A DNA stretch of 64,000 nucleotides, taken from NCBI GenBank assembly GCA_937870755.1, contig CALMZV010000068.1:45375-109374 (forward strand), given 5' to 3'. This document shows positions 45,656 through 56,476 of the stretch, piece after piece. The translations under genes and the position numbers were made by a program. Origin of the DNA: an uncultured Methylocystaceae bacterium. Lineage in GTDB: Bacteria; Pseudomonadota; Alphaproteobacteria; Rhizobiales; Beijerinckiaceae. Below the pieces are notes generated by a model that was given only the letters and a program-made list of their open reading frames with translations, had not been told where the DNA came from and did no database searches. Positions within the stretch are counted from its first letter, which is position 1, and every line of letters starts with the position of its first letter.

Positions 45656-46411
45656 ATGAGGCGAGGCGAGACGGCGGCTGCGAGCGTCGACCCGGCGGAG
45701 GTCGCGCGGTTTGCGGCGATGTCGGCCGAATGGTGGGATCCATGGGGGCCCATGCGCCCGCTCCACCGGATGAATCCCGTCCGCGTCGCCTATATCGCCG
45801 ATACTCTGAAAGAGGCGCTGGCGCAGGCAGCCGCGCCGGCCGACCGGCCGTTGGCCGGTCTCAGAATCCTCGACATCGGCTGCGGGGCGGGCGTTCTGTC
45901 CGAGCCGCTCGCCCGCCTCGGCGCGACCATGACCGGCGTCGATCCGGCGGCCGAAAACATCGAGGTCGCCCGTCGTCACGCGCAGGAGGCCGGGCTTTCC
46001 ATCGACTATCGCGCCACGACCGCCGAGGCGATGGCGGGAGACGGCGTGACCTTCGACGCGGTGCTGGCGATGGAGGTGGTCGAGCACGTGGTCGACCGTG
46101 CGGGCTTCGTGGCGACGGCGGCGCGTCTCGTCCGGCCGGGCGGTTTGTTCTTCGCCGCGACGTTGAACCGCACGTTGAAGTCGTGGGCGCTGGCGATCGT
46201 CGGCGCCGAATATGTGCTGCGCTGGGTCAGGCCCGGCACGCACGACTGGCGGCTGTTCGTCACGCCGCAGGAACTGCAGGCCGACATCCGCGCGGCCGGG
46301 CTCGCGGTGTTCGACCGCACCGGCGTCGTCTACAATCCCGTGTTCGACGAATGGCGCGCCGCGGACGATTGCGCGGTCAATTACATGATGGCCGCGGAAA
46401 AAGCCGCCTGA
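45656..46411 (+). CDS. ubiG: 3-demethylubiquinone-9 3-O-methyltransferase
   Basis: The 251-residue SAM-dependent methyltransferase performs both O-methylations of ubiquinone synthesis. The SAM-binding motif I LDIGCGAGVLSEPLARLG begins at residue 72, with an acidic turn GVDPAAENI after it. The N-terminal FAAMSAEWWDPWGPMRPLH and the C-terminal KSWALAIVGAEYVL are UbiG-specific. GGAG lies 7 bases before the ATG. Confidence 0.96.
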   Translation: MRRGETAAASVDPAEVARFAAMSAEWWDPWGPMRPLHRMNPVRVAYIADTLKEALAQAAAPADRPLAGLRILDIGCGAGVLSEPLARLGATMTGVDPAAENIEVARRHAQEAGLSIDYRATTAEAMAGDGVTFDAVLAMEVVEHVVDRAGFVATAARLVRPGGLFFAATLNRTLKSWALAIVGAEYVLRWVRPGTHDWRLFVTPQELQADIRAAGLAVFDRTGVVYNPVFDEWRAADDCAVNYMMAAEKAA

Positions 46412-46420
46412 TCCGGGCGC

Positions 46421-46469
46421 GAAAAATCTCGGGTCCGGCGGACGGTCGAGACCGCTCCGTCGAACCCGA
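46421..46469 (-). terminator. Possible terminator of the Flp pilin gene
   Basis: CGGGT/ACCCG and an inner GACGG/CCGTC pair around a short loop, followed on the minus strand by ATTTTTC. It lies 43 bases after the pilin stop. Confidence 0.45.
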
Positions 46470-46511
46470 AATGTCTGGTCTGTCGCTGCGCGCGGAGGAC
46501 GCGCGAACCGC

Positions 46512-46676
46512 TCAGGTCAGGTTCTGCGCGATCGCGTCGAACTTGGCCGACACGTTCGAACCGAGCGTGCGCACGGCGGTGATGATGACGACGCCGATCA
46601 GGCCGGCGATGAGGCCGTATTCGATCGCGGTCGCACCGGATTCGTCCCGGAGGAACTTCTTCGTCAAGGCTTTCAT
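46512..46676 (-). CDS. Flp-family type IVb pilin
   Basis: A 54-residue pilin precursor. A short basic leader MKALTKKFLRDESG is followed by ATAIEYGLIAGLIGVVIITA, so cleavage after Gly14 would leave Glu at +5 and Tyr at +6, the rule for Flp pilins. The hydrophobic helix runs to about residue 36. GGGAG lies 7 bases before the ATG. The Tad assembly genes (cpaA-F, tadBC) are not in the window, so this is an isolated copy. The run downstream of ubiG and upstream of DUF1178 gives no functional hint. Confidence 0.92.
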   Translation of the reverse strand: MKALTKKFLRDESGATAIEYGLIAGLIGVVIITAVRTLGSNVSAKFDAIAQNLT

Positions 46677-46839
46677 CGACTGCTCCCTTTCACGGAAGGC
46701 GCGGGGCTGAACCCTCGTATTCCCGCTGCGAGAAGGGGTAGACCCGCCCCCTTAACGGAATCTGAACGGGCGCCGCCGGCGCCCGTGAACCGGGCGTTTA
46801 GGTTAGCGTTGACCTTACGTCATCGACGCAATTGCCGCG

Positions 46840-47301
46840 TCAGTTCCGGTCTTCCGGCAGCACGGGGATCGGCAGCACCGAGATGCCCTCGTCGGCCAGC
46901 GCGCGCGCCTCCTGCACGCTCGCCTGCCCGCGGATCGGCCGCTCCTCGGCTTCGCCCGCGTGCATCCTGCGCGCCTCCTCGGCGAAGGCGGCGCCCACGT
47001 CGGTCGTCTGCGAGATGATCTTGTCGCGCAACTCGCGGACCATTGCGTGCAGCGCGCGCATCTTGTCGTCGACCAGCGCCACGCTCTGGCGGGCGTCGGC
47101 GTCGCCCGCCGGCGGCGTCGTCGTCTCGCCGCGATCCGTGCGCGCCACGTTCGGCGCCATGATCGCCTTGGACACGCGCACGCTGTCGCAGAGCGGGCAG
47201 GCGACCAGGCCGCGCCGCGCCTGTTCGTCGAAGGCGGCGCCCGAGGGGAACCAGCTTTCGAATTCGTGCGCCTGATCGCAGACGAGCGTGAAGCGGATCA
47301 T
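46840..47301 (-). CDS. DUF1178 protein
   Basis: The 153-residue protein opens MIRFTLVCDQAHEFESWFPS and has CPLCDS at 36-40; together with Cys8 this suggests a small zinc site. The C-terminal half carries VDDKMRALHAMVRELRDKI and FAEEARRMHAGEAEERPI, the DUF1178 blocks. Its function is not known. It lies 6 bp after grxC on the same strand, a link seen in related genomes, and may be involved in thiol or regulatory chemistry, but that is inference. Confidence 0.92.
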   Translation of the reverse strand: MIRFTLVCDQAHEFESWFPSGAAFDEQARRGLVACPLCDSVRVSKAIMAPNVARTDRGETTTPPAGDADARQSVALVDDKMRALHAMVRELRDKIISQTTDVGAAFAEEARRMHAGEAEERPIRGQASVQEARALADEGISVLPIPVLPEDRN

Positions 47302-47307
47302 TGCGGA

Positions 47308-47565
47308 TCAGCCTGCCAGCAGCGGGTCGAGTTTTCCCTCGGCGTCCAGATCGTGAAGGTCGTCGCAGCCGCCGACATGCGTCGCGCCGATGAAAATCTG
47401 CGGCACGGTCGAGCGTCCGCCAGCCTTTTCCGCCATGCGCATCTGCGCCGCCCGGTCGCCGTCGACCGGTATTTCCTCGAACGCCACGCCCTTGCGGCGC
47501 AGGAGATCCTTGGCCGCATGGCAATAGGGGCAGGTGCTCTTGGTGTAGATGACGACGGTCTGCAT
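47308..47565 (-). CDS. grxC: Glutaredoxin 3
   Basis: An 85-residue dithiol glutaredoxin with active site Cys12-Pro-Tyr-Cys15, the cis-Pro motif TVPQIFIG, and the glutathione site GGCDDLHDLD. It reduces disulfides with glutathione in the cytoplasm. It lies 34 bp after the comF gene and 6 bp before DUF1178, so the three form one run. The ATG is clear. Confidence 0.96.
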   Translation of the reverse strand: MQTVVIYTKSTCPYCHAAKDLLRRKGVAFEEIPVDGDRAAQMRMAEKAGGRSTVPQIFIGATHVGGCDDLHDLDAEGKLDPLLAG

Positions 47566-47599
47566 GGCGCCTTCCTGAAACGGCCCTGATATAGAGCCG

Positions 47600-48379
47600 T
47601 CACGCGCCGGTCACAACCCGCGCGAAGGTTAGCACATCCACCCGTTTGGCCCCGCCGCGCAGCAGCGCGCGCGCGGCCGCGTTGGCGCTCGCGCCGGATG
47701 TCAGCACATCGTCCACCAGCACCACCGCCTTGTCGAGAATGGCCAGCCGGCTCTCCTCCGGCGTGCGGAAGGCGCCCTGCAGATTGGCGGCGCGTTGCGC
47801 GCGCGACAGGCCGACCTGCGGCGCCGTCGCCTTCACCCGGTCGAGCGCGCGGGCGACGACGGGCAGGCCCATCTGGCGCGACAGCGCCTGCGCCAGAACC
47901 GCCGCCTGATTGTAGCGGCGGCTCGCCAGCCGCGTCCAATGCAGGGGCATGGGCGCGAGCGCGTCGGCCTCGCCCAGCAGTTCCGCGCCCGCGCGCGCCA
48001 TCCACAGCGCCATCGAGCGGGCGACCTCCAGCCTGTCGTAATACTTGAACCGGTAGATGAGAATGCGCGCCGGCCCCTCGTCGAACCTGACCGCCGCGCG
48101 CGCGCGGGCGAAGACGGGCGGGTCGGCCATCGCCTGCGGCGAGAGAAGGCCCGGCTGACCGAGATCCATGTCGAACGGCGTGCCGAGCCGCTCGCAATAG
48201 GGCCGCTCGATGAATCGCATCTGCCCCCAGCAGTCCGGGCAAAGGCCGCCGTGGCCCGCCGTCGCGCGCCGGCAGGAAAGGCAGACCGGCGGATAGACGA
48301 TGTCGAGCGCTCGGGCGCCGGCCGCGCGAAGCGCGCCGAGCGCCGGGGCCAGACTGTCTCTCAATCTCCCGGTCTGCAT
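47600..48379 (-). CDS. ComF-family phosphoribosyltransferase-like protein
   Basis: The 259-residue protein has an N-terminal double-zinc region (Cys33, Cys36, Cys47, Cys50) and a C-terminal PRTase fold with the PRPP-binding motif KAVVLVDDVLTSGASANAA. In naturally competent bacteria ComF helps DNA uptake; in others its role is unclear. I place the start at the ATG 48379 because the frame upstream (a TTG at 48415) runs through the acs terminator hairpin. It is the first gene of comF-grxC-DUF1178. Confidence 0.88.
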   Translation of the reverse strand: MQTGRLRDSLAPALGALRAAGARALDIVYPPVCLSCRRATAGHGGLCPDCWGQMRFIERPYCERLGTPFDMDLGQPGLLSPQAMADPPVFARARAAVRFDEGPARILIYRFKYYDRLEVARSMALWMARAGAELLGEADALAPMPLHWTRLASRRYNQAAVLAQALSRQMGLPVVARALDRVKATAPQVGLSRAQRAANLQGAFRTPEESRLAILDKAVVLVDDVLTSGASANAAARALLRGGAKRVDVLTFARVVTGA

Positions 48380-48389
48380 CGCCAGAGCA

Positions 48390-48411
48390 GAAAGGCGCCC
48401 GAAGGCGCCTG
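48390..48411 (-). terminator. Terminator of acs
   Basis: AGGCGCC and GGCGCCT pair around a TTCG tetraloop (minus strand), followed by TTTCTG. It lies about 28 bases after the acs stop. The T-tract is short. Confidence 0.6.
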
Positions 48412-48438
48412 TCAATTGTCGAAAAAGGCGAACCCGGT

Positions 48439-50373
<1,935 letters not shown>

Positions 50374-50535
50374 CGCATCCTCCCCAAAGGTCCGCACGGC
50401 GCATCGTGAAGCTGCGCCTGCACACAAGATGGGCGGATTATGCGTCAGTGTCCGCCGGCCTCACAAGGCGGGCGGGATCGAACTTTGGTCGGGCGACGAT
50501 GGACGAATGGACTTTCGCGAAAAGCCGCGCGCGGC

Positions 50536-51270
50536 TTACTGGCATTCCTTCTGCACGCGCGCGAGAGCGTCGGAAAGACCGCTCAGCGAATAGGTGTCGG
50601 TGGACGTGTTGCCCTTGACCGAGGTCGCCTTCACCGTGAGTCTGGAGCCGCGCCGCATAGCCTCGATGAACTGGCCCTCTTCGGCCGGGTTCTTGACCCA
50701 CGCGTTGGAGCCTTTGGCGACGAGATCGAACGTCGTCCCGCCGATCTCGGCTTTCGGCTCGGAATTGTCCTTCATCGGAAAGCCCATGATGACGGACACT
50801 TCATTGCGCACGTTTTCGGCCGGGCGGTTGGAAATGAAAATATAGGCGTCGTCGCGTTTCAGCGTCGCCGGCGCGCGCGCGGACGGCTTGGCGAGCGCAT
50901 AGCAGGTCCTGGACTTGCCTTGCGCGACGAACGCGCCCCAGTCGCCGAAATTGGCGACCTGTTTCGGCGCGCCGGGCTTGGCGTCCTTGCCCTTCGCATC
51001 CTTGCCCTTGGCGTCTTTGCCCTTGGCGTCCTTGCTTTTGGCGTCCTTGCTTTTGGCGTCGTTCGCCTTCGTGTCCTTGGTTTTCGTATTCTGGGCTTTC
51101 GTATTCTGGGCCTTCGCGTCCTGGCCCTTTTTCTTGCCGTCCTCGGCGTCTTCTTTTTTGGCGGGCGCGGCGACGGCGGAGAAGCCCGGCGCCACGAACG
51201 CGCCGAACGCGGCGGCCAGCCACAGGGCCGCAAGAGCGGAAACGCCGGGGAGCGAGCGGGGTCGAATCAT
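50536..51270 (-). CDS. IalB-family secreted protein with a Lys-rich pentapeptide repeat
   Basis: The 244-residue protein has a signal peptide (MIRPRSLPGV, then a hydrophobic core to about residue 32). A repeat of ten pentads of form xx[DN][AT]K follows at residues 49-98, and an invasion-associated locus B domain with FGDWGAF, SRTCYAL (Cys123) and PRPE-like SNRPAENVRNEVSV ends with Cys243. IalB proteins are periplasmic or surface proteins common in Rhizobiales; most are of unknown role. The repeat domain between signal and IalB is strongly basic and likely extended. Upstream lies LemA, divergent. Confidence 0.85.
   Translation of the reverse strand: MIRPRSLPGVSALAALWLAAAFGAFVAPGFSAVAAPAKKEDAEDGKKKGQDAKAQNTKAQNTKTKDTKANDAKSKDAKSKDAKGKDAKGKDAKGKDAKPGAPKQVANFGDWGAFVAQGKSRTCYALAKPSARAPATLKRDDAYIFISNRPAENVRNEVSVIMGFPMKDNSEPKAEIGGTTFDLVAKGSNAWVKNPAEEGQFIEAMRRGSRLTVKATSVKGNTSTDTYSLSGLSDALARVQKECQ
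50977..51126 (-). repeat. 15-bp tandem repeat encoding the lysine-rich pentads
   Basis: Ten units of 15 bp encode GQDAK, AQNTK (twice), TKDTK, ANDAK, SKDAK (twice) and GKDAK (three times). Adjacent units are often identical at the DNA level, as expected of slippage-driven expansion. Confidence 0.9.
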
Positions 51271-51416
51271 GGGCGGATCATATCCGGTTTGCGGGATTGC
51301 GGAACGGCGGGTGCGACGATCATGCCGAGGAAACGGGCGAAAATCCGGTTGAAACAGGGACCTTTCAGCGGAACCTCCGCCATTCTACATTGTTTGCGAG
51401 AAAACGGAGTTCGCCA

Positions 51417-52016
51417 ATGCCCATTTCCTTCTCGCGTCTGCGTGCGGTTGTTCTCGCGGCGCTCATCGGCCTGTCTGTCGCCGGCTGCGGGTACAACACC
51501 ATCCCCACGCTCGAGGAAAACGCCAAGGCCAAGTGGGCCGACGTGCAGAACCAGTATCAGCGCCGCGCCGACCTCATCCCCAATCTGGTGGCGACGGTGC
51601 AGGGCTACGCCAAGCAGGAAAAGGACGTGCTGACCTCCGTCATCGAGGCGCGCGCCAAGGCGACATCGGTCAAACTCGACGCCTCGCAACTGACCGACCC
51701 CGAGAAGGTCAAGCAGTTTCAGGATGCGCAGAACCAGCTCTCCGGCGCGCTCGGCCGCCTGATCGCGGTGTCGGAAGCCTATCCGGACCTCAAGTCCAAC
51801 CAGAACTTCCTCGCCCTGCAATCCCAGCTCGAAGGCACCGAAAACCGCATCACCGTCGCCCGGCGCGACTACATCGCCGCCGTGCGCGACTACAATCTGT
51901 CGCTCAGGACCTTCCCAACCATTCTGTGGGCCAAGACCCTGTTCGCCGGCAACAAGCCGATGGCCGATTTCGCCGCGACCGAAGGGTCCGACAAGCCGCC
52001 GCAGGTGAAGTTCTGA
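51417..52016 (+). CDS. LemA-family lipoprotein
   Basis: The 199-residue protein has a lipoprotein signal ending VAGC (Cys24), then YNTIPTLEENAKAKWADVQN and RRADLIPNLVATVQGYA, the LemA family core of long helices, and ends with PTILWAKTLFAG. LemA is a membrane-anchored, helical protein of unknown role. The ATG at 51417 follows CGGAG. It is the first gene of LemA and two TPM-domain proteins, a widely conserved trio. Confidence 0.94.
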   Translation: MPISFSRLRAVVLAALIGLSVAGCGYNTIPTLEENAKAKWADVQNQYQRRADLIPNLVATVQGYAKQEKDVLTSVIEARAKATSVKLDASQLTDPEKVKQFQDAQNQLSGALGRLIAVSEAYPDLKSNQNFLALQSQLEGTENRITVARRDYIAAVRDYNLSLRTFPTILWAKTLFAGNKPMADFAATEGSDKPPQVKF

Positions 52017-52038
52017 AACGCGGGCGGGGAGCGCCGCC

Positions 52039-52848
52039 ATGGACCTGCGCGCAGCGTATGATGGCCTCGTGATGCGGGGGCTGGCGGTTCTCGCCGGCCT
52101 CCTGCTGGCCTTCGCCGCCGCCGCCGAACCGACCTGGCCCGCGCTCACCGGCCGCATCGTCGATCAGGCGAACGTTCTGTCCCCGGCGGCCCGCGCGGCC
52201 ATCGAGCCGAAATTGGCCGAACTGGAGGACAAGTCTGGCATCCAGCTCGTCGTGGCGACCGTGCCGTCGCTGCAGGACTACGACATCGAGACATTCGCCA
52301 ACGGCCTGTTCCGCGCCTGGAAGCTCGGCGAGGCGAAGAAGGACAACGGCCTGTTGCTGCTGGTCGCGCCCGGCGAACGCAAGGTGCGCATCGAGGTCGG
52401 CTACGGGCTCGAAGGAACGATGACCGACGCGCTGTCGAAGGTGATCATCCAGAGCGCCATCGTGCCCTCCTTCAAGGCCGGCGATTTCTCGGCCGGCGTG
52501 ACGAAGGGCGTGGACGCCATCATCGGGGCGCTGACGGTGGACGCCGCCGAATGGCAGCGCAAGACCAAGGTGCGCGTGGACAAGCAGGCCGACCCGTTCG
52601 ACCGCATTCTGCCGTTCATCATTTTCGGGCTGTTCGTGTTCGTCATGGTGTCGATGATCCGAAATGCGCGCGGCCAGTCGGGGCGATGGGTGCGGCGCGG
52701 CAACCGCACCATCTTCATTCCCGGCCCGCCGATGGGCGGGGGCTGGAGCGGCGGCTCCGGCGGCGGCTGGAGCGGGGGATCGGATTCCGGCGGCTTCTCG
52801 GGCGGCGGCGGCTCGTCCGGCGGCGGCGGCGCCTCGGGGGACTGGTGA
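52039..52848 (+). CDS. TPM-domain membrane protein (YgcG type)
   Basis: The 269-residue protein has a signal peptide (to about residue 30), then the TPM domain with [40 protein letters not shown] and [25 protein letters not shown] single membrane segment ([15 protein letters not shown]) is followed by a Gly/Ser-rich tail with [18 protein letters not shown] domains are linked to membrane-protein maintenance or repair; the bacterial role is uncertain. The start at 52039 follows GGGGAG; a later Met at 52072 is possible. Confidence 0.9.
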   Translation: MDLRAAYDGLVMRGLAVLAGLLLAFAAAAEPTWPALTGRIVDQANVLSPAARAAIEPKLAELEDKSGIQLVVATVPSLQDYDIETFANGLFRAWKLGEAKKDNGLLLLVAPGERKVRIEVGYGLEGTMTDALSKVIIQSAIVPSFKAGDFSAGVTKGVDAIIGALTVDAAEWQRKTKVRVDKQADPFDRILPFIIFGLFVFVMVSMIRNARGQSGRWVRRGNRTIFIPGPPMGGGWSGGSGGGWSGGSDSGGFSGGGGSSGGGGASGDW

Positions 52849-52849
52849 C

Positions 52850-53455
52850 ATGATCTCGAACTCCGAACGCGCCCGCATCGCAGACGCCATCCGCGCGGCG
52901 GAAGGCAGGACCTCGGGCGAGATCGTCTGCGTGCTGGCGCGTTCCTCCTCGGACTACACCTATGTGCCGGAACTGTGGGCCGCGTTCCTGGCGCTCGTCT
53001 CGCCGTGGATCGCGCTGGCGCTCACCCATTGGAGCGTGGAACGCATTCTGGCGCTCCAGATCGTCATCTTCATCGTGGCGATGCTCGTCCTGTCATGGGC
53101 GCCGCTGCGCCGTGCGCTCACCCCGCGCGCCATCCAGCGCACCCGCGCCCATCGCGCCGCGATGGAGCAATTCTACGCGCGCGGGTTGACCCAGACGCCG
53201 AACCGCATGGGCGTGATGATCTTCGTGTCGATGGAGGAACATTACGCGCGCATCGTCGCCGACGACGGCGTGGCCGCGCGCGTCGAGCAGCGCCAGTGGC
53301 AGGAGGCGGTGGACGTTCTGATCGACCATCTGCGCGAAAACCGCATCGCCGACGGCTTTGTCGCAGCCATCGAGAAATGCGGCGCCATCCTTGCCGCGCA
53401 CGCCCCGCCGGACGGAAGCGGCGACACGCTGCCGGACAGGGTTTACGTCATCTGA
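52850..53455 (+). CDS. Second TPM-domain membrane protein
   Basis: The 201-residue protein starts [19 protein letters not shown], with [20 protein letters not shown] as the TPM opening. It has two hydrophobic segments near residues 42-60 and 68-84, and then a C-terminal TPM part including [19 protein letters not shown] and [18 protein letters not shown]. It follows the YgcG-type gene directly (start 2 bp after the stop) and is its usual partner. It converges on the lytic transglycosylase with 24 bp between stops. Confidence 0.9.
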   Translation: MISNSERARIADAIRAAEGRTSGEIVCVLARSSSDYTYVPELWAAFLALVSPWIALALTHWSVERILALQIVIFIVAMLVLSWAPLRRALTPRAIQRTRAHRAAMEQFYARGLTQTPNRMGVMIFVSMEEHYARIVADDGVAARVEQRQWQEAVDVLIDHLRENRIADGFVAAIEKCGAILAAHAPPDGSGDTLPDRVYVI

Positions 53456-53479
53456 GCGTCTGGCGTTTTCGAGTCAGAT

Positions 53480-54658
53480 CTAGCGCCCGCGCAGCGCGTT
53501 CAGCACCTTCGCGCCGGGCCGTCCGCGCTGCGGCATGCCGATCTGCCCCTCGATCGCCTTGATGGCGTCGCGCGTCTTCTGGCCGACCGCGCCGTCGGGC
53601 TCGCCCACGTCGAACCCGCGCGCGATCAGCAGCCGTTGCAGTTCGCGCCGTTCGGCGCGCGACAGGCCGGGGTCGTCGGTCGGCCAGGCGGCCTGCACGC
53701 CGGGCTTGCCGCGCAGCTTGTCGGAGAGGATCGAAATCGCCAGCGCGTAGGAATCCGCGCCGTTGTACGAATAGGCCGCATCGTAATTCTTGAAGACGAG
53801 GAACGCCGGTCCGTCGCGCCCGGCCGGCAGCAGAAGGCCCGCCGACCCGCCGCCCGAAAGGCCGCCGCCGCCGACCCGGCGCACGCCTTTGGCTTCCCAG
53901 AACGACAGCGGATGTTTGGCGGTGCGTCCGGACGGACCGGAGTAGCTGTCGGGAATCTGCACCTCGTAGCCCCACGCCGCGCCGTGAATCCAGCCCGATT
54001 TGCGCAGGTAGTTGGCGGTCGAGTGAATGGCGTCGGCCGGCGAATTGACGAGATCGCGCCGCCCGTCGCCGTCGCCGTCGACGGCGAGCCGCAGATAGGT
54101 GGACGGCATGAATTGCGTGTGCCCGAACGCGCCCGCCCACGAGCCTTTCAGATCGGCCGCGTCGAGATCGCCGCGCTGGATGATCTTGAGCGTCGACATC
54201 AGCTCGCCGCGGAAATAGTCGTTGCGGCGCGAGGCCATGCAGACCAGCGTGGACAGGGCCTGTGGCAGGTAGAACTTGCCGCCCGCCTTGCCGAAATCGG
54301 ATTCGACGCCCCACACCGCCGCGATCGCCGCGCGGTCCACGCCAAACCGTTGCTCGGCCGAGGCCAGCGCCGATGCGTGCTCGCGCATTTTCGCGCGGCC
54401 CTCGGCGACCTTCTCGTCGTCCGTCAGCGCGGCGAGATAGTCCCAGATCGGCGTCTTGAACTCGGGCTGATTGTTCATCAGCTCAATCACTTTCGGCTCC
54501 GCGCGCACGCCGCGAAAGGCGGAATCGAAGGTCGCGCCAGATACGCCCTGAGCGGCGGCCTGCGCGCGCAGACTGGCGACGCAACTGTCGAAATCGGCGG
54601 CGGCCGGCGTGGCGAATGCCGCCGCGGCGAGGAGAAGGGCGAGGCGAGAGGCGTTCAT
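53480..54658 (-). CDS. Lytic murein transglycosylase (MltB-type) with peptidoglycan-binding domain
   Basis: The 392-residue periplasmic enzyme cleaves the glycan strand to 1,6-anhydro-muropeptides. A signal peptide (to about residue 22) is followed by the SLT_2 domain. The catalytic Glu lies in AVWGVESDFGK near residue 117, with GAFGHTQFMPSTYLRLA and SPADAIHSTANYLRKSGW further on. A C-terminal peptidoglycan-binding_1 domain ends the protein (LLIARGFDVGEPDGAVGQKT). The ATG at 54658 is used; a TTG nine bases upstream is weaker. It converges with the second TPM gene. Confidence 0.93.
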   Translation of the reverse strand: MNASRLALLLAAAAFATPAAADFDSCVASLRAQAAAQGVSGATFDSAFRGVRAEPKVIELMNNQPEFKTPIWDYLAALTDDEKVAEGRAKMREHASALASAEQRFGVDRAAIAAVWGVESDFGKAGGKFYLPQALSTLVCMASRRNDYFRGELMSTLKIIQRGDLDAADLKGSWAGAFGHTQFMPSTYLRLAVDGDGDGRRDLVNSPADAIHSTANYLRKSGWIHGAAWGYEVQIPDSYSGPSGRTAKHPLSFWEAKGVRRVGGGGLSGGGSAGLLLPAGRDGPAFLVFKNYDAAYSYNGADSYALAISILSDKLRGKPGVQAAWPTDDPGLSRAERRELQRLLIARGFDVGEPDGAVGQKTRDAIKAIEGQIGMPQRGRPGAKVLNALRGR

Positions 54659-54711
54659 GGGCGGCAAGACTAGCCCGCCGCCGTTAACGCGTCATTAACG
54701 ATAAGCGCCGA

Positions 54712-55317
54712 TCAGGCCCAGGGGCGGGCGGCTTTCGCCCTGGCTTCGAACTCGTCGATGGCCGGCGCCTTCACCATGGTCAGGCCGATGTCGTCCAGCC
54801 CGTTGAGCAGGCAGTGCTTGCGAAACGGATCCATGTCGAATTTCACGACGCCGCCGTCCGGCCCGCGAATTTCCTGGGCTTCGAGATCGACCGTGAGCGT
54901 GGCGTTCGCGCCGCGTTCGGCGTCGTCCATCAGCTTGGCCAGGTCTTCCTTCGAAACGACGATTGGCAACAGGCCGTTCTTGAAGCAGTTGTTGTAGAAA
55001 ATGTCCGCGAAACTGGTCGAGATCACGCAGCGGATGCCGAAATCGGCGAGCGCCCACGGCGCATGCTCGCGCGAGGAGCCGCAGCCGAAATTATCTTCCG
55101 CCACCAGAATCTGCGCGGACCGGTAGGCGGGCTGGTTGAGCACGAAATCCGGGTTTTCCGATCCGTCCTCGCGGAATCGCATTTCCGCGAACAGGCCCTT
55201 GCCGAGGCCGGTGCGCGCAATCGTCTTCAGATATTGCTTCGGGATGATCATGTCCGTGTCGACGTTCATGATCGGCAGCGGCGCGGCGACGCCGGTGAGT
55301 TTGACGAACTTGTCCAT
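54712..55317 (-). CDS. leuD: 3-isopropylmalate dehydratase small subunit
   Basis: The 201-residue swivel domain of isopropylmalate isomerase in leucine synthesis. It opens [20 protein letters not shown], then [25 protein letters not shown] and [10 protein letters not shown], all LeuD blocks. The ATG at 55317 gives the family start; the open frame upstream overlaps MaoC on the other strand. leuC is 1.5 kb away on the same strand, separated by MaoC, a mini protease and a small secreted protein, so the two subunits are not in one tight operon here. Confidence 0.97.
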   Translation of the reverse strand: MDKFVKLTGVAAPLPIMNVDTDMIIPKQYLKTIARTGLGKGLFAEMRFREDGSENPDFVLNQPAYRSAQILVAEDNFGCGSSREHAPWALADFGIRCVISTSFADIFYNNCFKNGLLPIVVSKEDLAKLMDDAERGANATLTVDLEAQEIRGPDGGVVKFDMDPFRKHCLLNGLDDIGLTMVKAPAIDEFEARAKAARPWA

Positions 55318-55407
55318 GGTCTTTGGCCCGATTGCGGCTGATGGCAGGAGCCTGTAGCAAAAGCGCCAACCCGGCGCAAACGGTCGGGCCCCTCCGGGAG
55401 GAGTTCC

Positions 55408-55899
55408 ATGCCCGCCGACGCCGCCTTCGATCCGGCCCTGCATCTCACGGTCGCGCAACGCTGGTTCGAGGATTTTCGCGTCGGCGAGCGTTACATTCTG
55501 CCGAGCCGCACCATGACCGGCGCTTATTTCGCGGCGTTCCAGGCGCTGTCGGGCGACAACCATCCGATCCATTACGACGAACCCTATTGCCGCGCGCTGG
55601 GCTACGACGGATTGCTCGCGCACGGCCTTCAGGTCCTGTGTTTCGTCGCCGCCGGCGCCGGCGCCTTCCCGCACGAAACCTCGCGGTCGCTCGTCGCTTT
55701 CGTGGAGCAGTCGTCGCGCTTTCTGGCGCCGGTGGTGGAAGGCGACACGCTCTATCCCGCGCTCGAGATCGTCGATCTCAAACCGCAGCGCACGACCGGG
55801 TTGGTCGTCATGCGCGCGACGATCCACAACCAGAAACGCGAACTCGCGCTCGAGGGCGAACAGAAATACCTCGTGAGGAAACGCCCGTCCTCCACCTAG
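55408..55899 (+). CDS. MaoC-like hotdog dehydratase
   Basis: The 163-residue protein has one MaoC hotdog domain. The hydratase motif with Asp and His is [12 protein letters not shown] followed by GYDGLLAHG, near residues 51-76. It could hydrate an enoyl-CoA in a CoA-ester pathway. The start follows GGGAGGAG. It is divergent from leuD and faces the mini zinc protease gene. Given the acyl-CoA genes elsewhere in the window, a beta-oxidation-like role is plausible but not shown. Confidence 0.92.
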   Translation: MPADAAFDPALHLTVAQRWFEDFRVGERYILPSRTMTGAYFAAFQALSGDNHPIHYDEPYCRALGYDGLLAHGLQVLCFVAAGAGAFPHETSRSLVAFVEQSSRFLAPVVEGDTLYPALEIVDLKPQRTTGLVVMRATIHNQKRELALEGEQKYLVRKRPSST

Positions 55900-55940
55900 A
55901 CGGGGAGGTCAGCCGCATCCATCGTCGCTGTCGCTCTCCC

Positions 55941-56354
55941 TCAGTCCGCTTCGGCCTCGATCCGCTCCATGTCGTCGTCGGACAGGCCGAAATGGTGGCC
56001 GATCTCGTGCACCAGCACATGGCGCACGATGGCGCCGAGCGTCTCCTCGTGATCGGCCCAGTAATCGAGAATGGGCCGACGGTAGAGGAACACCATGTTA
56101 GGCTGCTGACCGGTATGCGCGAACGCTTCGCCTTGCGCGAGACCGCGCCCGCGAAACAGGCCGAGCAGGTCGAACTCGCTTTCGCAGTTCATGTCGTCGA
56201 GCGTCTCGTCGTCCGGAAAATCCTCGATGCGCATGACGACGCCGTCGCACAGTTTGCGAAACCGTGTCGGCAGCGCGGCGAAGGCGGCGTCGGCGAGCGA
56301 TTCGAATTCGGCGAGGGAAGGGGCGGCTGCGCGCGTCCAGTCTATGGCGGTCAT
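55941..56354 (-). CDS. Minimal zinc metallopeptidase (HEIGHHFG family)
   Basis: The 137-residue protein has the zincin motif HEIGHHFG (His116, Glu117, His120), and an acidic C-terminus DDDMERIEAEAD. Other family blocks are LPTRFRKLCDGVVMRIEDFP and GQQPNMVFLYRRPILDYW. It matches the small metallopeptidase family once called DUF1025. The substrate is unknown. The ATG at 56354 is used; an upstream in-frame Met is not in the family. It is convergent with MaoC and divergent from the His-rich gene. Confidence 0.92.
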   Translation of the reverse strand: MTAIDWTRAAAPSLAEFESLADAAFAALPTRFRKLCDGVVMRIEDFPDDETLDDMNCESEFDLLGLFRGRGLAQGEAFAHTGQQPNMVFLYRRPILDYWADHEETLGAIVRHVLVHEIGHHFGLSDDDMERIEAEAD

Positions 56355-56476
56355 GGTCCCAGCATGGCGCCAATGCGCGCCCGGGAAAAGCGCGGCGCCG
56401 GCCCTGTGCGCGTCGACACATCGTCCCGGAGCAAATCGCTTCATCGTTGGCCTGCCTGCCAAAGGGAGGGTGAACC

